This document shows positions 1 through 9,205 of a stretch of 64,000 nt of DNA, piece by piece. Position 1 is the first letter of the stretch; each line of letters begins with the position of its first letter. The notes under the pieces were generated by a model that saw nothing but the letters and a program-made list of their open reading frames with translations, did not search any database and was not told the origin of the DNA. The position numbers were made by a program, and so were the translations under genes. Location of the stretch: NCBI RefSeq assembly GCF_902706035.1, contig NZ_CACSJA010000018.1, positions 44,807 through 108,806 on the forward strand. Reading direction: 5' to 3'. Origin of the DNA: Pantoea sp. 18069 (GTDB taxonomy: Bacteria; Pseudomonadota; Gammaproteobacteria; Burkholderiales; Burkholderiaceae_C).

Positions 1-301
1 GCCGAACAACCGCTGCTGCAGGCCCCGATGCTGGAGGCTATGCAGCTCGCGGGAATGTCGGTCGTCGGCCTGACGGTGGATACAGCCATCAGTCAACTGT
101 TGCAGTCAGTCGAAAGCATGCCCGAGAATGTTGTGCGGCCGCAGCTACGCGTGTCCAACACGCTCGGCCCAGTTGGGCCGCGCGGCGTATTGACAAGCTG
201 TTGCGCAAACAATGCGCGAACGATTGAAACGGACGAAAAGCGTCTCCCTGGCATGAGGCACCATCTCAACGCGTATCAAACGATGCGAAAGGACGGAGTC
301 C
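1..301. other. No convincing intact gene; left-edge stretch
   Basis: The plus-strand frame is open from the first base, and its first 60 or so codons (to about base 190) look mildly protein-like, with a stretch reading RPQLRVSNTLGPVG that loosely recalls the C-terminal end of a LacI-type regulator. After that the composition stops looking coding although the frame runs on to a stop at 463-465. It may be the broken 3' end of a gene that begins outside the window. I cannot name it. Confidence 0.2.
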
Positions 302-430
302 GATGCAAGCCGCCTCAACCTGATGGGGATGGAGGCCAACCTGCGAGTCAACCAAGGTGCAGGCAAGCGACGCCACGCAGTCACGCCCGACCGGGTCTGG
401 GTTGGAGGCATCCACTACATTACCACCCAT
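302..430 (+). pseudogene. Possible IS3-family transposase (OrfB) remnant
   Basis: The frame reads RLNLMGMEANLR, then TPDRVWVGGIHYITT. This resembles the start of the integrase core of IS3-family OrfB, where a helical segment ending in LMxxMGLxA is followed by a P(D/N)xVWVxDITYIxT motif. The first catalytic Asp of the DDE triad (the D of DITY) is replaced by Gly here, and nothing downstream continues the transposase, so the fragment would be dead. The match is short and judged by eye. No inverted repeats were found around it. Confidence 0.3.
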
Positions 431-445
431 GTCAAGGTGCCGGAT

Positions 446-802
446 CTACATCCGCGAGACGCTGACCGTGACGAGTGCCAATACGCCGACGCCCATGCTG
501 GCACAACCCAGGGGCAGTAGTTTGCTCGGCGTGTAGGTCAGCACGAGGCCCGTCAGCAAAGCTGCCAAAGTCAGCAGACCCAGCCATGCGGAAATCGCGA
601 CAGACCAGCTCCACGCAGACGCTGCGCAAACCACCAGTGACAGAACCAGCAATGCAATGCCTGCCAATCGCCACGCCCATGTCGGGCGCGATGCGAGCGC
701 ACGCCCAAAGACCTGGTCCTGATGGCGTTCCATGGCAAGGCTCAAGGCCGCGAATGCGGGAAAGGCCAGCGCCCATGCGGTCCATGCGGTCCAGGCGGTC
801 AT
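446..802 (-). CDS. DUF3325-family membrane protein
   Basis: A 118-residue protein that is almost entirely hydrophobic, with four predicted membrane helices and the early motif ALSLAMERHQ typical of DUF3325 proteins. The family has no established biochemical role. It recurs beside PepSY-domain iron-transport proteins, and that is its position here: its start overlaps the stop of the PepSY gene by 4 bases (ATGA), so it is the last gene of a three-gene minus-strand operon. A role in iron handling at the inner membrane is inferred from context. Confidence 0.75.
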   Translation of the reverse strand: MTAWTAWTAWALAFPAFAALSLAMERHQDQVFGRALASRPTWAWRLAGIALLVLSLVVCAASAWSWSVAISAWLGLLTLAALLTGLVLTYTPSKLLPLGCASMGVGVLALVTVSVSRM

Positions 803-2481
803 GCTTGCTTCTCCGGTGCTTGGGGCATGGCGCGGGGAAAATGCACGGCGGCGCCGTTTGCAGGGTTGCCCGCGTTGTTTTTGGCCGCACGCGGCGGGGT
901 GAGCATGGCCGCTGATTTTCCGAGCTTCCAGGCGGCAAATCCATGCAGGATGCCGAGCGCCAGCACGAGCAGATCAAATCCGGCAACGCTCCATTGCCCC
1001 CGGAAAATTGCAGCAGGCAGCGCCACGCCGCCCGTTGCCATGTTCAGTACCGGCAAAGCGGCAAAGGCAATGGCGGCAAGCCACAGCTGCTCGAGCCAGG
1101 CGCGTCGGTGCGAGCGCAGAGCAGCGTGCAACAGGCACAGCCCCCATACGATGAAGAAACTGCGGATTTCCATGTCGGGGCGCTGGGCCATTTCTACCGG
1201 CAGCAGGCGGTTGGACCAGAAGTAGGCAGCGGTGGCAACGGACAGCCCGCCAATTGCGCCAACGTTGAGGATTTCCACCAGCCGGTGTCCGCGTGGAATG
1301 CGGCCAAGCTTGCGCCGCTCGGGCAGTCGCTTGACCACCCACAGCACCATGCCGGAGCCGGCCATCACGGTGCCGATCACGCCGGAAAGAAACAACAGCC
1401 AGCGCATGGCGGGGTCGGCAAAACGCCCCAGGTGCAGTCCGGTCATGGTGCCGGAAACGGCCTGCGCAGTGGAGGGCGCGTGTGCCTCGGGCATGGCTTT
1501 GGACTCGCCGGTGATTCCGTCAAACAGCATGCGCTCGCCGGAGCTTCGGGCAACGCTTCGCCCGCCTTGCTCGCGCAGCTCAATGGTGGCGCGCGGCGAG
1601 CCGGGTTGATTCACCGCGATGCTGCCTACGCCGCGCCCGGGCCACTGGGCCTGGGCGATCTTCATCAGCGGGCCTATGGGGGTGAGTTCAGCGGCTTGCC
1701 GCGCCTGCTGACGATTCCCTCGATCATTGCCTTCGCCGGCGCCACGGTCACCACCGCGGGCGCCACGGCTTTCGGAGAAATACTTCTGCGTGTCGCCCTC
1801 GTAGACCGCATTGACGCCCCAGGGCATGAGCATGAACATCAGCAGCAGCAGACCGCTGAACGTGATGATGATGTGAAATGGCAGCGCAAGCACTGCCGTG
1901 GCGTTGTGCGCATCCAGCCAGGAGCGCTGGCCCTTGCGTGGACGGAAGGTGAAGAAGTCGGTGAAGATCTTCTTGTGCGTGATCACGCCGCTGATGATGG
2001 CCACGAACATGAACAGGGTTGCAATGCCCACGATCCAGCGTCCCCAGATGCGCGGCATGGCGTAGAGCTCGAAGTGAAAGCGGTAGAGAAAGCTGCCGCC
2101 ACGCGTCTCGCGTGGCTTGATGACTTCGCCCGTGCCTGCGTCGATTTGCACGCGCTGCGTGCCGGCTCGGCCCGAGGCGGCTCCCGGGTTGCGCCAGCTG
2201 GCTTCGACTGCAGTCTGGCGCTCTCCGGGTAGGTTGATCGTCCAGTTGCTCGCATCGGGTGCAAGTTTTTGCATCGCTGCGACGGCCAGCTCGGCGGTCC
2301 GCGGATTGGGAACGGATTGGTGCAACTCGGGGCGCATCCAGTCGTTGACTTCATTCAGGAAATAGCTGAGCGTGCCGGTGAAGAACACGGCATAGAGCAG
2401 CCAGCCCAGCAGCAGGCCGCTCCAGGTGTGCAGCCAGCTCATGGATTGGCGCACGCCTTCGGGTTTGCCGTCGACTCTCAT
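799..2481 (-). CDS. PepSY-associated transmembrane protein, iron-uptake type
   Basis: A 560-residue inner-membrane protein of the PepSY_TM family. It opens with SMSWLHTWSGLLLGWLLYAV and has further helices in the middle and C-terminal part. Between them lies a large periplasmic region with an Arg/Gly-rich low-complexity segment at about residues 236-262. Relatives act beside TonB-dependent siderophore receptors, some as reductases helping to release ferric siderophores; this exact function is not shown by sequence. The start at 2481 was chosen because it overlaps the DUF3649 stop by 4 bases and begins just before the family N-terminus. The frame is open further upstream but is not protein-like there. 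Confidence 0.85.
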   Translation of the reverse strand: MRVDGKPEGVRQSMSWLHTWSGLLLGWLLYAVFFTGTLSYFLNEVNDWMRPELHQSVPNPRTAELAVAAMQKLAPDASNWTINLPGERQTAVEASWRNPGAASGRAGTQRVQIDAGTGEVIKPRETRGGSFLYRFHFELYAMPRIWGRWIVGIATLFMFVAIISGVITHKKIFTDFFTFRPRKGQRSWLDAHNATAVLALPFHIIITFSGLLLLMFMLMPWGVNAVYEGDTQKYFSESRGARGGDRGAGEGNDRGNRQQARQAAELTPIGPLMKIAQAQWPGRGVGSIAVNQPGSPRATIELREQGGRSVARSSGERMLFDGITGESKAMPEAHAPSTAQAVSGTMTGLHLGRFADPAMRWLLFLSGVIGTVMAGSGMVLWVVKRLPERRKLGRIPRGHRLVEILNVGAIGGLSVATAAYFWSNRLLPVEMAQRPDMEIRSFFIVWGLCLLHAALRSHRRAWLEQLWLAAIAFAALPVLNMATGGVALPAAIFRGQWSVAGFDLLVLALGILHGFAAWKLGKSAAMLTPPRAAKNNAGNPANGAAVHFPRAMPQAPEKQA

Positions 2482-2816
2482 GCTGCGGCTCCTTTGAGAA
2501 GATAGGTGAGCACACCGAGCAGCACGGCAGGCGTGCCGATGCCCAGCCATGCGCGCAGCGCGCTTTTGCAGCCGAAAGCCCAGAGCGCAGCGCAGGCCTG
2601 CGCGATGAATGAGAGCATGGTTGCCCACATCACCGCATCGGTGCGCGTGCTGCCCGTTTGGGCCAGAAAGAGTCCAACGCCGGCTGCCGTGGCGGATGCG
2701 AGCGCATAGCCGCCACCGACTGCCGCCAGTGCGCGAGAAACCACGGCCAGGCGGTAGCGGGTCATGGAGACGCTGGGGTTCTTGCGGGCATTCGATGTCG
2801 TCACGGCGGCCGTCAT
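2478..2816 (-). CDS. DUF3649-family membrane protein
   Basis: A 112-residue protein with about three hydrophobic helices, matching the small DUF3649 family found with PepSY and DUF3325 proteins in iron-regulated operons of Pseudomonas and Burkholderiales. The ATG at 2816 is preceded by GGAGG with a 5-base spacer (2822-2826), which favours it over an in-frame start at 2888. It is the first gene of the trio, about 120 bases downstream of a Fur-box-like site. Function unknown; a role in ferric-siderophore processing is inferred from context. Confidence 0.7.
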   Translation of the reverse strand: MTAAVTTSNARKNPSVSMTRYRLAVVSRALAAVGGGYALASATAAGVGLFLAQTGSTRTDAVMWATMLSFIAQACAALWAFGCKSALRAWLGIGTPAVLLGVLTYLLKGAAA

Positions 2817-2937
2817 GCGGGCCTCCGCGTGTGCTGGGAGGTGCGCGCGCAAGTCGGAAAGAACGGCTGAAGCATGGGGGCAAAACACGCAGGCGATGCG
2901 GCGCTGTCCCTCGTTGTTGTGAGCATGATGCTGATTT

Positions 2938-2956
2938 TGTATTGAGAACTATTATC
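2938..2956 (-). promoter_or_regulatory. Fur-box-like operator between the DUF3649 operon and macA
   Basis: Read on the minus strand the 19 bases begin GATAAT and contain TTCTCAATA, matching the 19-base Fur consensus at about 12 positions by my count. The site lies in a 428-base gap between two divergent iron-related operons (starts at 2816 and 3245), so it could control either or both. Nothing else recognisable was seen in the gap. Confidence 0.6.
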
Positions 2957-3244
2957 AATATACTTTCTTCTCCGGGCTGCTTTTTAAACGCTGTGTAAAG
3001 CTGGGAACTTTTCAGATTTCAGTCTGGCGATCGGGGCTGAACTTGACAGAAGGTTTACACGGCGAATGCGAAGCGTTTACGTCATCGTGTCATTCTTCGG
3101 CACAGATTTCTGTGTTCCATTTGCCTCCTTGGGGTCGCGCAGAGAGCGTCTTGCCGGCGTAGAGAATCCTTGTGCTGATGATTCGGGTTTGCCGTGTGCC
3201 AGATGTCTTTTGGTGTCGCCTCAGGTTTTTTTGTGCCTTGCTCC

Positions 3245-4753
3245 ATGACCGACGCCGCTTCATCAAACCCCTCCACGCCCCCGCGGCGCAACCGCCGATT
3301 CGTGTTTTCAACCTTGGCGGTAGTGGCCGTGCTGGCCGCTGCCGGAGGTGCCTGGTACCACTGGAGTGCCCACCGTACGCCCAAGGTGGAATACATCTAT
3401 GCGAACGTGCAGCGCACGCAATTTGAAGATCTGGTGAGCGCCACGGGGGCTTTGCAGCCGCGCGACTACGTGGACGTGGGCGCGCAGGTTTCGGGCCAGT
3501 TGCGCAAGCTGCTGGTTGACGTGGGCAGCGAAGTCGCCGATGGTCAGCTGTTGGCGGAGATCGACGCCGAGCAGTCCACCGCCAAAGTGGACGCAAGCCG
3601 TGCCAGCCTTCGCGCGCAGCGCGCCCAGCTGGTGCAAAACGAGGTGAACCTGAAGAAGGCTGAACGCGATCTGGAGCGTCTGCGCAATCTGCTCAAGGAC
3701 GACGCGACCACGCTGGAGCTGGTGCAGAACGCTCAAACCACCGTCGATTTGACCCGCGCTCAGATCAACACGCAAAAGGCGCAGATTGAACAGACGCAAG
3801 CGAGCATGCGGGTGGACGAGTCCAACCTCAAGTACACGAAGATCTACGCGCCTATGGCGGGCACGGTGGTCAGCATCACGGCCAAGCAGGGGCAGACGCT
3901 GAACGCCAATCAGGCCGCGCCAACCATTTTGCGCATTGCCGATCAATCGACGATGACCGTGCAGACGCAAGTCTCCGAGGCCGACGTGAGCAAGCTGCGC
4001 GCGGGCATGCCCGCATACTTCACCACGCTCGGCAGCCAGGGGCGCAGGTGGTATGGCGAGCTGCGCAAGATCGAGCCTACGCCCACCGTGACCAACAACG
4101 TGGTGCTCTACAACGCGCTGTTCGACGTCGACAACCACAATGGCTCGCTCATGGCGCAGATGACGGCGCAGGTCTTCTTTGTCGTCGCTGAAGTGCGGGA
4201 CGCGCTGGTGGTGCCTATGGCTGCGGTCACGCTGCAAGGCCCGCAAGGCGGGCGGCGCGAAGGTGCATCCGCTCCCGCTGCTGGAGCGCCGCGACAACCG
4301 GCTTCAGCCGCACCGGCAGCCGTCGAGCAGGGGCGCCGCAGTCCGCGGGCCGAAGGCGCATCCGCCGATGAAGCGCGAAGCGGTGGATCGCGCGGGGAGG
4401 GCCGTGAAGGGCGCGAGCCCCGGGGTGAGGGCCGCACAGTCAATGGCGAGCAACGCCAGCGCGCATCGGGTCCACGCAACGGCGCTGCGCCGACCCCAGG
4501 CATGCCGCGCAAGGCCACGGTCAAGGTGGCGCAGGAAGATGGCGTCATCATCGAACGAGAAATTACCATTGGCGTGAGCAACCGCGTGCAGGCGCAGATT
4601 CTTTCGGGCCTGGAGGAGGGTGAGCGCGTGGTTGTGGGAGTCAAGCAAGTGGAAGCGCAACGCCGCAGCGCGACGGCGCAACAGCCGCAGCAAGGGCCGG
4701 GCGGCATGGGGCCGGGCATGGGTGCAGGCGCTGCTGGAGGTAGCCGTCGGTGA
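3245..4753 (+). CDS. macA: MacA-like periplasmic adaptor of a tripartite exporter
   Basis: A 502-residue membrane-fusion protein. It has one N-terminal membrane anchor (about residues 20-40), a biotinyl-lipoyl-like half ([20 protein letters not shown]), a long alpha-hairpin rich in Gln, Leu and Arg, and beta-barrel and membrane-proximal domains. It should link the MacB ATPase to the outer-membrane factor encoded downstream. The family is usually near 370-400 residues; the excess is a charged, Gly/Ala/Arg/Pro-rich insertion at about residues 332-419 and a Gly/Gln-rich tail. The ATG at 3245 precedes the membrane anchor; an in-frame ATG at 3194 is less likely. The stop overlaps the macB start. 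The siderophore context suggests a PvdRT-OpmQ-like exporter. Confidence 0.85.
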   Translation: MTDAASSNPSTPPRRNRRFVFSTLAVVAVLAAAGGAWYHWSAHRTPKVEYIYANVQRTQFEDLVSATGALQPRDYVDVGAQVSGQLRKLLVDVGSEVADGQLLAEIDAEQSTAKVDASRASLRAQRAQLVQNEVNLKKAERDLERLRNLLKDDATTLELVQNAQTTVDLTRAQINTQKAQIEQTQASMRVDESNLKYTKIYAPMAGTVVSITAKQGQTLNANQAAPTILRIADQSTMTVQTQVSEADVSKLRAGMPAYFTTLGSQGRRWYGELRKIEPTPTVTNNVVLYNALFDVDNHNGSLMAQMTAQVFFVVAEVRDALVVPMAAVTLQGPQGGRREGASAPAAGAPRQPASAAPAAVEQGRRSPRAEGASADEARSGGSRGEGREGREPRGEGRTVNGEQRQRASGPRNGAAPTPGMPRKATVKVAQEDGVIIEREITIGVSNRVQAQILSGLEEGERVVVGVKQVEAQRRSATAQQPQQGPGGMGPGMGAGAAGGSRR

Positions 4754-6714
4754 ACACGCCTTCTGTCTCCGCGGTGCCGCTCATCGAGCTGCATGGCGTC
4801 ACCAAAACCTATGGCGAGGGCGAGCTGGCGGTCGAGGTGCTGCATGGCATCGATCTCGCGATCTATCCGGGCGAGCTGGTGGCCATCATGGGAGCGTCCG
4901 GCTCCGGCAAGTCCACGCTCATGAACATTCTGGGCTGCCTTGATCGGCCCACCACCGGCACTTACCGTTTCATGGGCCGCGACGTGTCTTCGCTGGGCCG
5001 TGACGAACTGGCCGAGCTGCGGCGCGAGGCCTTCGGCTTCGTGTTCCAGAGCTACAACCTGATCGCCACGGGCACGGCGGCCGACAACGTCGAAGTGCCG
5101 GCGATCTACGCCGGCGTGACGCCGCACGAGCGACACGCTCGGGCCAGTGAATTGCTGGCGATGCTGGGGCTGGCGGATCGCACGCATCACCGCCCCAATC
5201 AGCTTTCGGGTGGCCAGCAGCAACGCGTTTCCATCGCGCGTGCGCTCATGAACGGCGGCCGCGTGATCTTGGCCGACGAGCCCACCGGCGCGCTCGACAG
5301 CAAGAGCGGCGCGGATGTGATGCGTCTGCTCAAGGAGCTTTCGGCGCAGGGGCACACGGTCATTCTGATCACGCACGCGCCCGAGGTCGCTCAGCATGCG
5401 CAGCGTGTCATCGAGATCAGCGACGGCCATGTGCGGGCCGATCCCGGGCCGCAACTCTCGGATGAATCGCAAGCTGCGGCCCAGCAGTGGGCGCCGCGCA
5501 CCAACGGAGGTGCGAGCTATCTGTCCGACGTGCTGGAAGCGACGAAGACGGCCATGCGCGCGCTGCGCGCCAATATGTTCCGTTCCATCCTCACGCTGCT
5601 GGGCATCGTGATCGGCGTGGCTTCGGTCATTGCCATGCTGGCGATCGGAGATGGCGCCAAGCAGACGGTGATCGACCGCATCGGGGCGATGGGCTCCAAC
5701 CTGCTGCTCGTGCGCCCTGGCGCGCCCAATCAGCGCGGCTTCAACAGCACGGCGACGCTGGTGCAGGCCGATGTGATCGCCATCGACAAGGAGGTTCCCA
5801 ACGTGCTTGCGGCCATTCCCGAGCAGAGCAGCACGGTGACGTTGCGCTTTGGCGGGGCGGACTATTCAAGCAGCGTGACGGGTACGTCCGCCAAGTTTCC
5901 GATTGCACGGCAATGGCAGGTGGCGCAGGGCAGCTTCTTCAGCGAAGACGATGAAACCAGTTACGCGACCGTTGCGGTACTCGGCCAGACGGCCGCAAAT
6001 GCGCTTTTTCAGAATGGCGAAAACCCCGTGGGTCAGTTCTTTCTTGTCAACAACCTGGTCTTTCAGGTCGTGGGCGTGATGGCTGCGCGCGGCGCTTCGC
6101 CGACGGGACAGGACCAGGACGACGTGGTGCTTGTTCCCTATGCGACCAGCCAGTTGCGCCTGTCGGGCCAGCGCTTCTTGCGCAACGTGACGGTGGCTGT
6201 GGCGGATACGGATCGCATCGATGAGACGCAGGCGGCAGTCGAGTCCTTGCTCACCGAACGCCATGGCGTGGTGGATTTCCAGATCCGCAACATGGCCTCG
6301 ATCATCGAGGCTGCGACGGAGACGCAGAACACCATGACGATTTTGCTGGGCTCGATTGCAGCGATCTCGTTGCTGGTGGGCGGCATCGGCGTCATGAACA
6401 TCATGCTGGTGAGCGTGACCGAGCGCACGCGCGAGATCGGCATCCGCATGGCAACGGGCGCGCGCATGCGCAACATTCTCCAGCAGTTCCTGATCGAAGC
6501 GCTCGTGGTGTCCGCGCTGGGGGGCGCCATCGGCGTGCTCTGCGGATTGGGCGTGGCGGCCATCATCCAGGCCTTCGGCACACCCGTGCAGTTCTCGATA
6601 TTGCCGGTGCTGCTGGCCTTCGGGTGTGCGTTCGCGACCGGACTCGTCTTCGGTTATTTGCCTGCCAAGAAGGCAGCCGGGCTCGATCCGGTTGTGGCGC
6701 TGGCTTCAGAATAA
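4750..6714 (+). CDS. macB: MacB-like ABC exporter, fused ATPase and permease
   Basis: A 654-residue MacB-family protein. The N-terminal ATPase has Walker [10 protein letters not shown] (residues 48-56), signature [15 protein letters not shown] and Walker [14 protein letters not shown]. The C-terminal half has one membrane helix ([20 protein letters not shown]), a large periplasmic domain, then three more helices in the FtsX-like region ([29 protein letters not shown]). Translation starts at GTG 4750, overlapping the macA stop by 4 bases. Its stop abuts the next ATG directly. MacB exporters drive periplasmic substrates through TolC-type channels; relatives in Pseudomonas (PvdT) recycle or secrete a siderophore. 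The substrate here is inferred from context. Confidence 0.92.
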   Translation: MNTPSVSAVPLIELHGVTKTYGEGELAVEVLHGIDLAIYPGELVAIMGASGSGKSTLMNILGCLDRPTTGTYRFMGRDVSSLGRDELAELRREAFGFVFQSYNLIATGTAADNVEVPAIYAGVTPHERHARASELLAMLGLADRTHHRPNQLSGGQQQRVSIARALMNGGRVILADEPTGALDSKSGADVMRLLKELSAQGHTVILITHAPEVAQHAQRVIEISDGHVRADPGPQLSDESQAAAQQWAPRTNGGASYLSDVLEATKTAMRALRANMFRSILTLLGIVIGVASVIAMLAIGDGAKQTVIDRIGAMGSNLLLVRPGAPNQRGFNSTATLVQADVIAIDKEVPNVLAAIPEQSSTVTLRFGGADYSSSVTGTSAKFPIARQWQVAQGSFFSEDDETSYATVAVLGQTAANALFQNGENPVGQFFLVNNLVFQVVGVMAARGASPTGQDQDDVVLVPYATSQLRLSGQRFLRNVTVAVADTDRIDETQAAVESLLTERHGVVDFQIRNMASIIEAATETQNTMTILLGSIAAISLLVGGIGVMNIMLVSVTERTREIGIRMATGARMRNILQQFLIEALVVSALGGAIGVLCGLGVAAIIQAFGTPVQFSILPVLLAFGCAFATGLVFGYLPAKKAAGLDPVVALASE

Positions 6715-8151
6715 ATGGGTTTCAAGATCACCATGCACAGTGCATTGACTTACTGCTTTCCCCGCAGCGCGCTGGCCGCTGCCTTGCTTGTTGTTGCCGG
6801 CTGCGCAGTCCATGAACCTCGCACCAGCGTGTCCATGCCCTTGCCCGCGGCGTGGGCGGCAGGGGAGTCGACTTCCGCCGCATCCGCATCCGTGTCGCAG
6901 GAATGGTGGCGCGCCTTTGGATCGGCGCAGCTTCAAGCGCTGGTGGGGGAAGCACTCGACGGCAGCAGCGATCTGCGCACCGCAGCCGAGCGTGTGCGCC
7001 AGGCCGACATCGCGCTGCAAAGCGCTGGCGCCGCGCAGTTGCCGGGCGTGTCTGCCTCCGCAGGCAGCTCGGGCAACCGGCGTGAAGGGGCGAGCACCGC
7101 CAAGTCCACATCGCTCTCGCTCAACGTGAGCTATGAGGTGGACTTGTGGGGGCGCATTGCTGCCGATGTCGACTCGGCTCGCGCACAGGCGGCTGCGACG
7201 CGGCTGGATCTGGAGACCGCGCGCATCACTTTGACGGCTTCGGTCGCCACCACCTATTTCCAATTGCTCGCGCAACGTGAGCGCGTGGAGATCGCGCGCA
7301 ACAACCTGGCCATTGCCGAGCGCGTGCTGAGCGTCGTGCAATCGCGCGCGCGCAATGGAGTGGCCACGCCGCTCGAAGTCTCGCAGCAAACCACGACGGT
7401 GCTTCAGCAGCGCACGGCGCTGGTTCCTCTGGAGGAGCAGCAGCGCCAAACCGTGACGGCCCTGGCACTGCTGCTGGGGCGCCAGCCCATTGGCTTCAAC
7501 GCAGGCGAGGGCGAAGCGCTGCTGCAAATGCAGGCGCCCAGCGTCACGCCCGGCCTGCCTTCCGAGCTGCTGGTGCGTCGGCCGGATTTGCAGGCCGCGG
7601 AAACCCGGCTCGCTGGCGCGGACGCCAACGTCGCAGCTGCACGCGCGGCGCTGTTGCCCAGCTTTTCGCTGTCGGCCGCCGGAGGTGTAGGCAGTGCCGC
7701 CTTGCTGAGTCTAGCTGGCGGCACGGGAAGTGTTTCTCTTGCCGCGTCGCTTGCGCAGACCCTGTTTGACGGAGGTCGAAAAGATCTGCAGATCGATCTG
7801 GCCCGTTCGCAGCGGCAGGTGCTGATCGAGAACTATGCAAGCGCAGTGCGGCAAGCGCTCAAGGAAGTGCAGGATGGCCTTGGCAACGCCGACACCGCCC
7901 GCCGCCAGGAAGTCACCCAAAGCGAAGTCATCGCGCAGGCACAGCGTTCGCTGGACCTGTCCGAGCGCCGTTACCGCGAGGGTGTGGATACGCTGCTGAC
8001 GGTGCTGGAAGCGCAGCGCACCTTGTTCACCGCACAGGATTCGCTCGCGCAGATTCGGCAATCCCGGTTGACGAGCGCCGTGGATCTGTACCGCGTTCTG
8101 GGTGGAGGGTGGAGCGCAGGGGCTGATGTGCCGCAGACCGATCCGGTCTGA
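6715..8151 (+). CDS. NodT/TolC-family outer-membrane factor lipoprotein
   Basis: A 478-residue outer-membrane efflux protein with a lipoprotein signal (VVAGC, Cys30). It carries the two OEP repeats of the family, including SYEVDLWGRIAADVDSARAQ, RNGVATPLEVSQ, LLVRRPDLQAAETRLAGADANV and YREGVDTLLTVLEAQRTLF. It forms the trimeric channel for the MacAB pair encoded directly upstream with no gap (stop TAA 6712-6714, ATG 6715). A second ATG at 6733 is also possible. It is followed by 277 bases without a gene that contain a Fur-like site. Confidence 0.92.
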   Translation: MGFKITMHSALTYCFPRSALAAALLVVAGCAVHEPRTSVSMPLPAAWAAGESTSAASASVSQEWWRAFGSAQLQALVGEALDGSSDLRTAAERVRQADIALQSAGAAQLPGVSASAGSSGNRREGASTAKSTSLSLNVSYEVDLWGRIAADVDSARAQAAATRLDLETARITLTASVATTYFQLLAQRERVEIARNNLAIAERVLSVVQSRARNGVATPLEVSQQTTTVLQQRTALVPLEEQQRQTVTALALLLGRQPIGFNAGEGEALLQMQAPSVTPGLPSELLVRRPDLQAAETRLAGADANVAAARAALLPSFSLSAAGGVGSAALLSLAGGTGSVSLAASLAQTLFDGGRKDLQIDLARSQRQVLIENYASAVRQALKEVQDGLGNADTARRQEVTQSEVIAQAQRSLDLSERRYREGVDTLLTVLEAQRTLFTAQDSLAQIRQSRLTSAVDLYRVLGGGWSAGADVPQTDPV

Positions 8152-8336
8152 AGGCTCTGCGGGACTGGCGGCCGAATGGTTTGCCGCAATGGGCGCTGCA
8201 CCGGGCCGACGGCGCTTGAAAGCGCGTTGGAGACGCCGGGCGGCCGGGCTTTCGACGGCGCCGTGGCGTTGGGATTGACTCAGCCGTTTGGCTGTCTCAA
8301 CCCATTCAGAATGGTCGTGAGATATAATTCGTGAAC

Positions 8337-8355
8337 GAGAATCAATCTCATTTTA
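8337..8355 (+). promoter_or_regulatory. Fur-box-like operator upstream of the two-component system
   Basis: GAGAATCAATCTCATTTTA matches the 19-base Fur consensus at about 11 positions by my count. A TATAAT hexamer lies at 8323-8328, so the site would sit over the transcription start of a promoter reading into the response-regulator gene. The arrangement implies iron-dependent repression of the two-component system. Confidence 0.55.
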
Positions 8356-8428
8356 AAGTCAAGAAACGGCGTGCCGGACGAGAGGTCGTCGGTTCGCTTC
8401 TGGCCGCTTGGGCTGGGCGAAAGTGGGT

Positions 8429-9205
8429 ATGAGGATGGAGACACGCGTATGGGGTGGGTGCACGAGCGATACCGCCGACCTCCTGGTGGAGTCGTCGGCG
8501 CAGGTGCTCGTGGTGGATGACGAAGTCGACATTCGGGAACCCCTGGTGACCTATCTTGCGCGCTGCGGCCTGCGCCCGTTCGGCGTTGCGGGTGGCATGG
8601 CCATGCGATCCCAGCTGGCGCTGCAGCATTTCGATCTGATCGTGCTCGACATCATGTTGCCCGGTGAGGACGGCTTGAGTCTGTGTCGTCATGTGGTCGA
8701 AACGGTGGGCACGCCGGTGATTCTGTTGACCGCGAAGGCCAGCCTGGTCGAGCGTGTGCGCGGCCTGGAGGCGGGCGCTGACGACTACCTCGTCAAGCCC
8801 TTCGATCCGCCCGAGCTGGTGGCGCGCATCCGTGCCGTGCTGCGCCGCCAAAGCCGTGCGCTGGGCTCGGCCGCGCGCGGTGCGCGCCTGCAGTTTGACC
8901 GCTGGATGTTCCACCCCGCGCGGCGCGAACTCTCCGACACGGCGGGCAGACCCGTTGCCTTGAGCGAGGCCGAGTGCCAGTTGCTGTCGGTGCTGGTGGC
9001 CAATGCCAACCAGGTGCTCAGCCGCGACACGCTGCTCGAACTCACGCAGCGCGGTGACCAATCGTTGTTCGACCGCAGCATAGACACACAGATCAGCCGC
9101 CTGCGCCGCAAGCTGGAGCGCGATGCGCGCTGCCCAGAGCTGATCAAGACCGTCTGGGGCAATGGCTATCTGTTTGCCGCCGAGGTTCGGCGGCTGGTGC
9201 CATGA
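8429..9205 (+). CDS. OmpR-family response regulator
   Basis: A 258-residue regulator with an N-terminal receiver domain (acidic pair in VLVVDDEVD, phospho-acceptor Asp in VLDIMLPGEDG at about residue 74, conserved Lys in LVKPFDPPELVARI) and a C-terminal winged-helix DNA-binding domain (LSEAECQLLSVLVANANQVLSRDTLLELT and SIDTQISRLRRKLE). The start is uncertain: ATG at 8429 is taken, with a TTG at 8408 and an ATG at 8435 also in frame. Its stop overlaps the sensor kinase start by 4 bases. The target genes cannot be read from the sequence; position after the exporter and a Fur-like site suggests iron or envelope responses. Confidence 0.9.
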   Translation: MRMETRVWGGCTSDTADLLVESSAQVLVVDDEVDIREPLVTYLARCGLRPFGVAGGMAMRSQLALQHFDLIVLDIMLPGEDGLSLCRHVVETVGTPVILLTAKASLVERVRGLEAGADDYLVKPFDPPELVARIRAVLRRQSRALGSAARGARLQFDRWMFHPARRELSDTAGRPVALSEAECQLLSVLVANANQVLSRDTLLELTQRGDQSLFDRSIDTQISRLRRKLERDARCPELIKTVWGNGYLFAAEVRRLVP

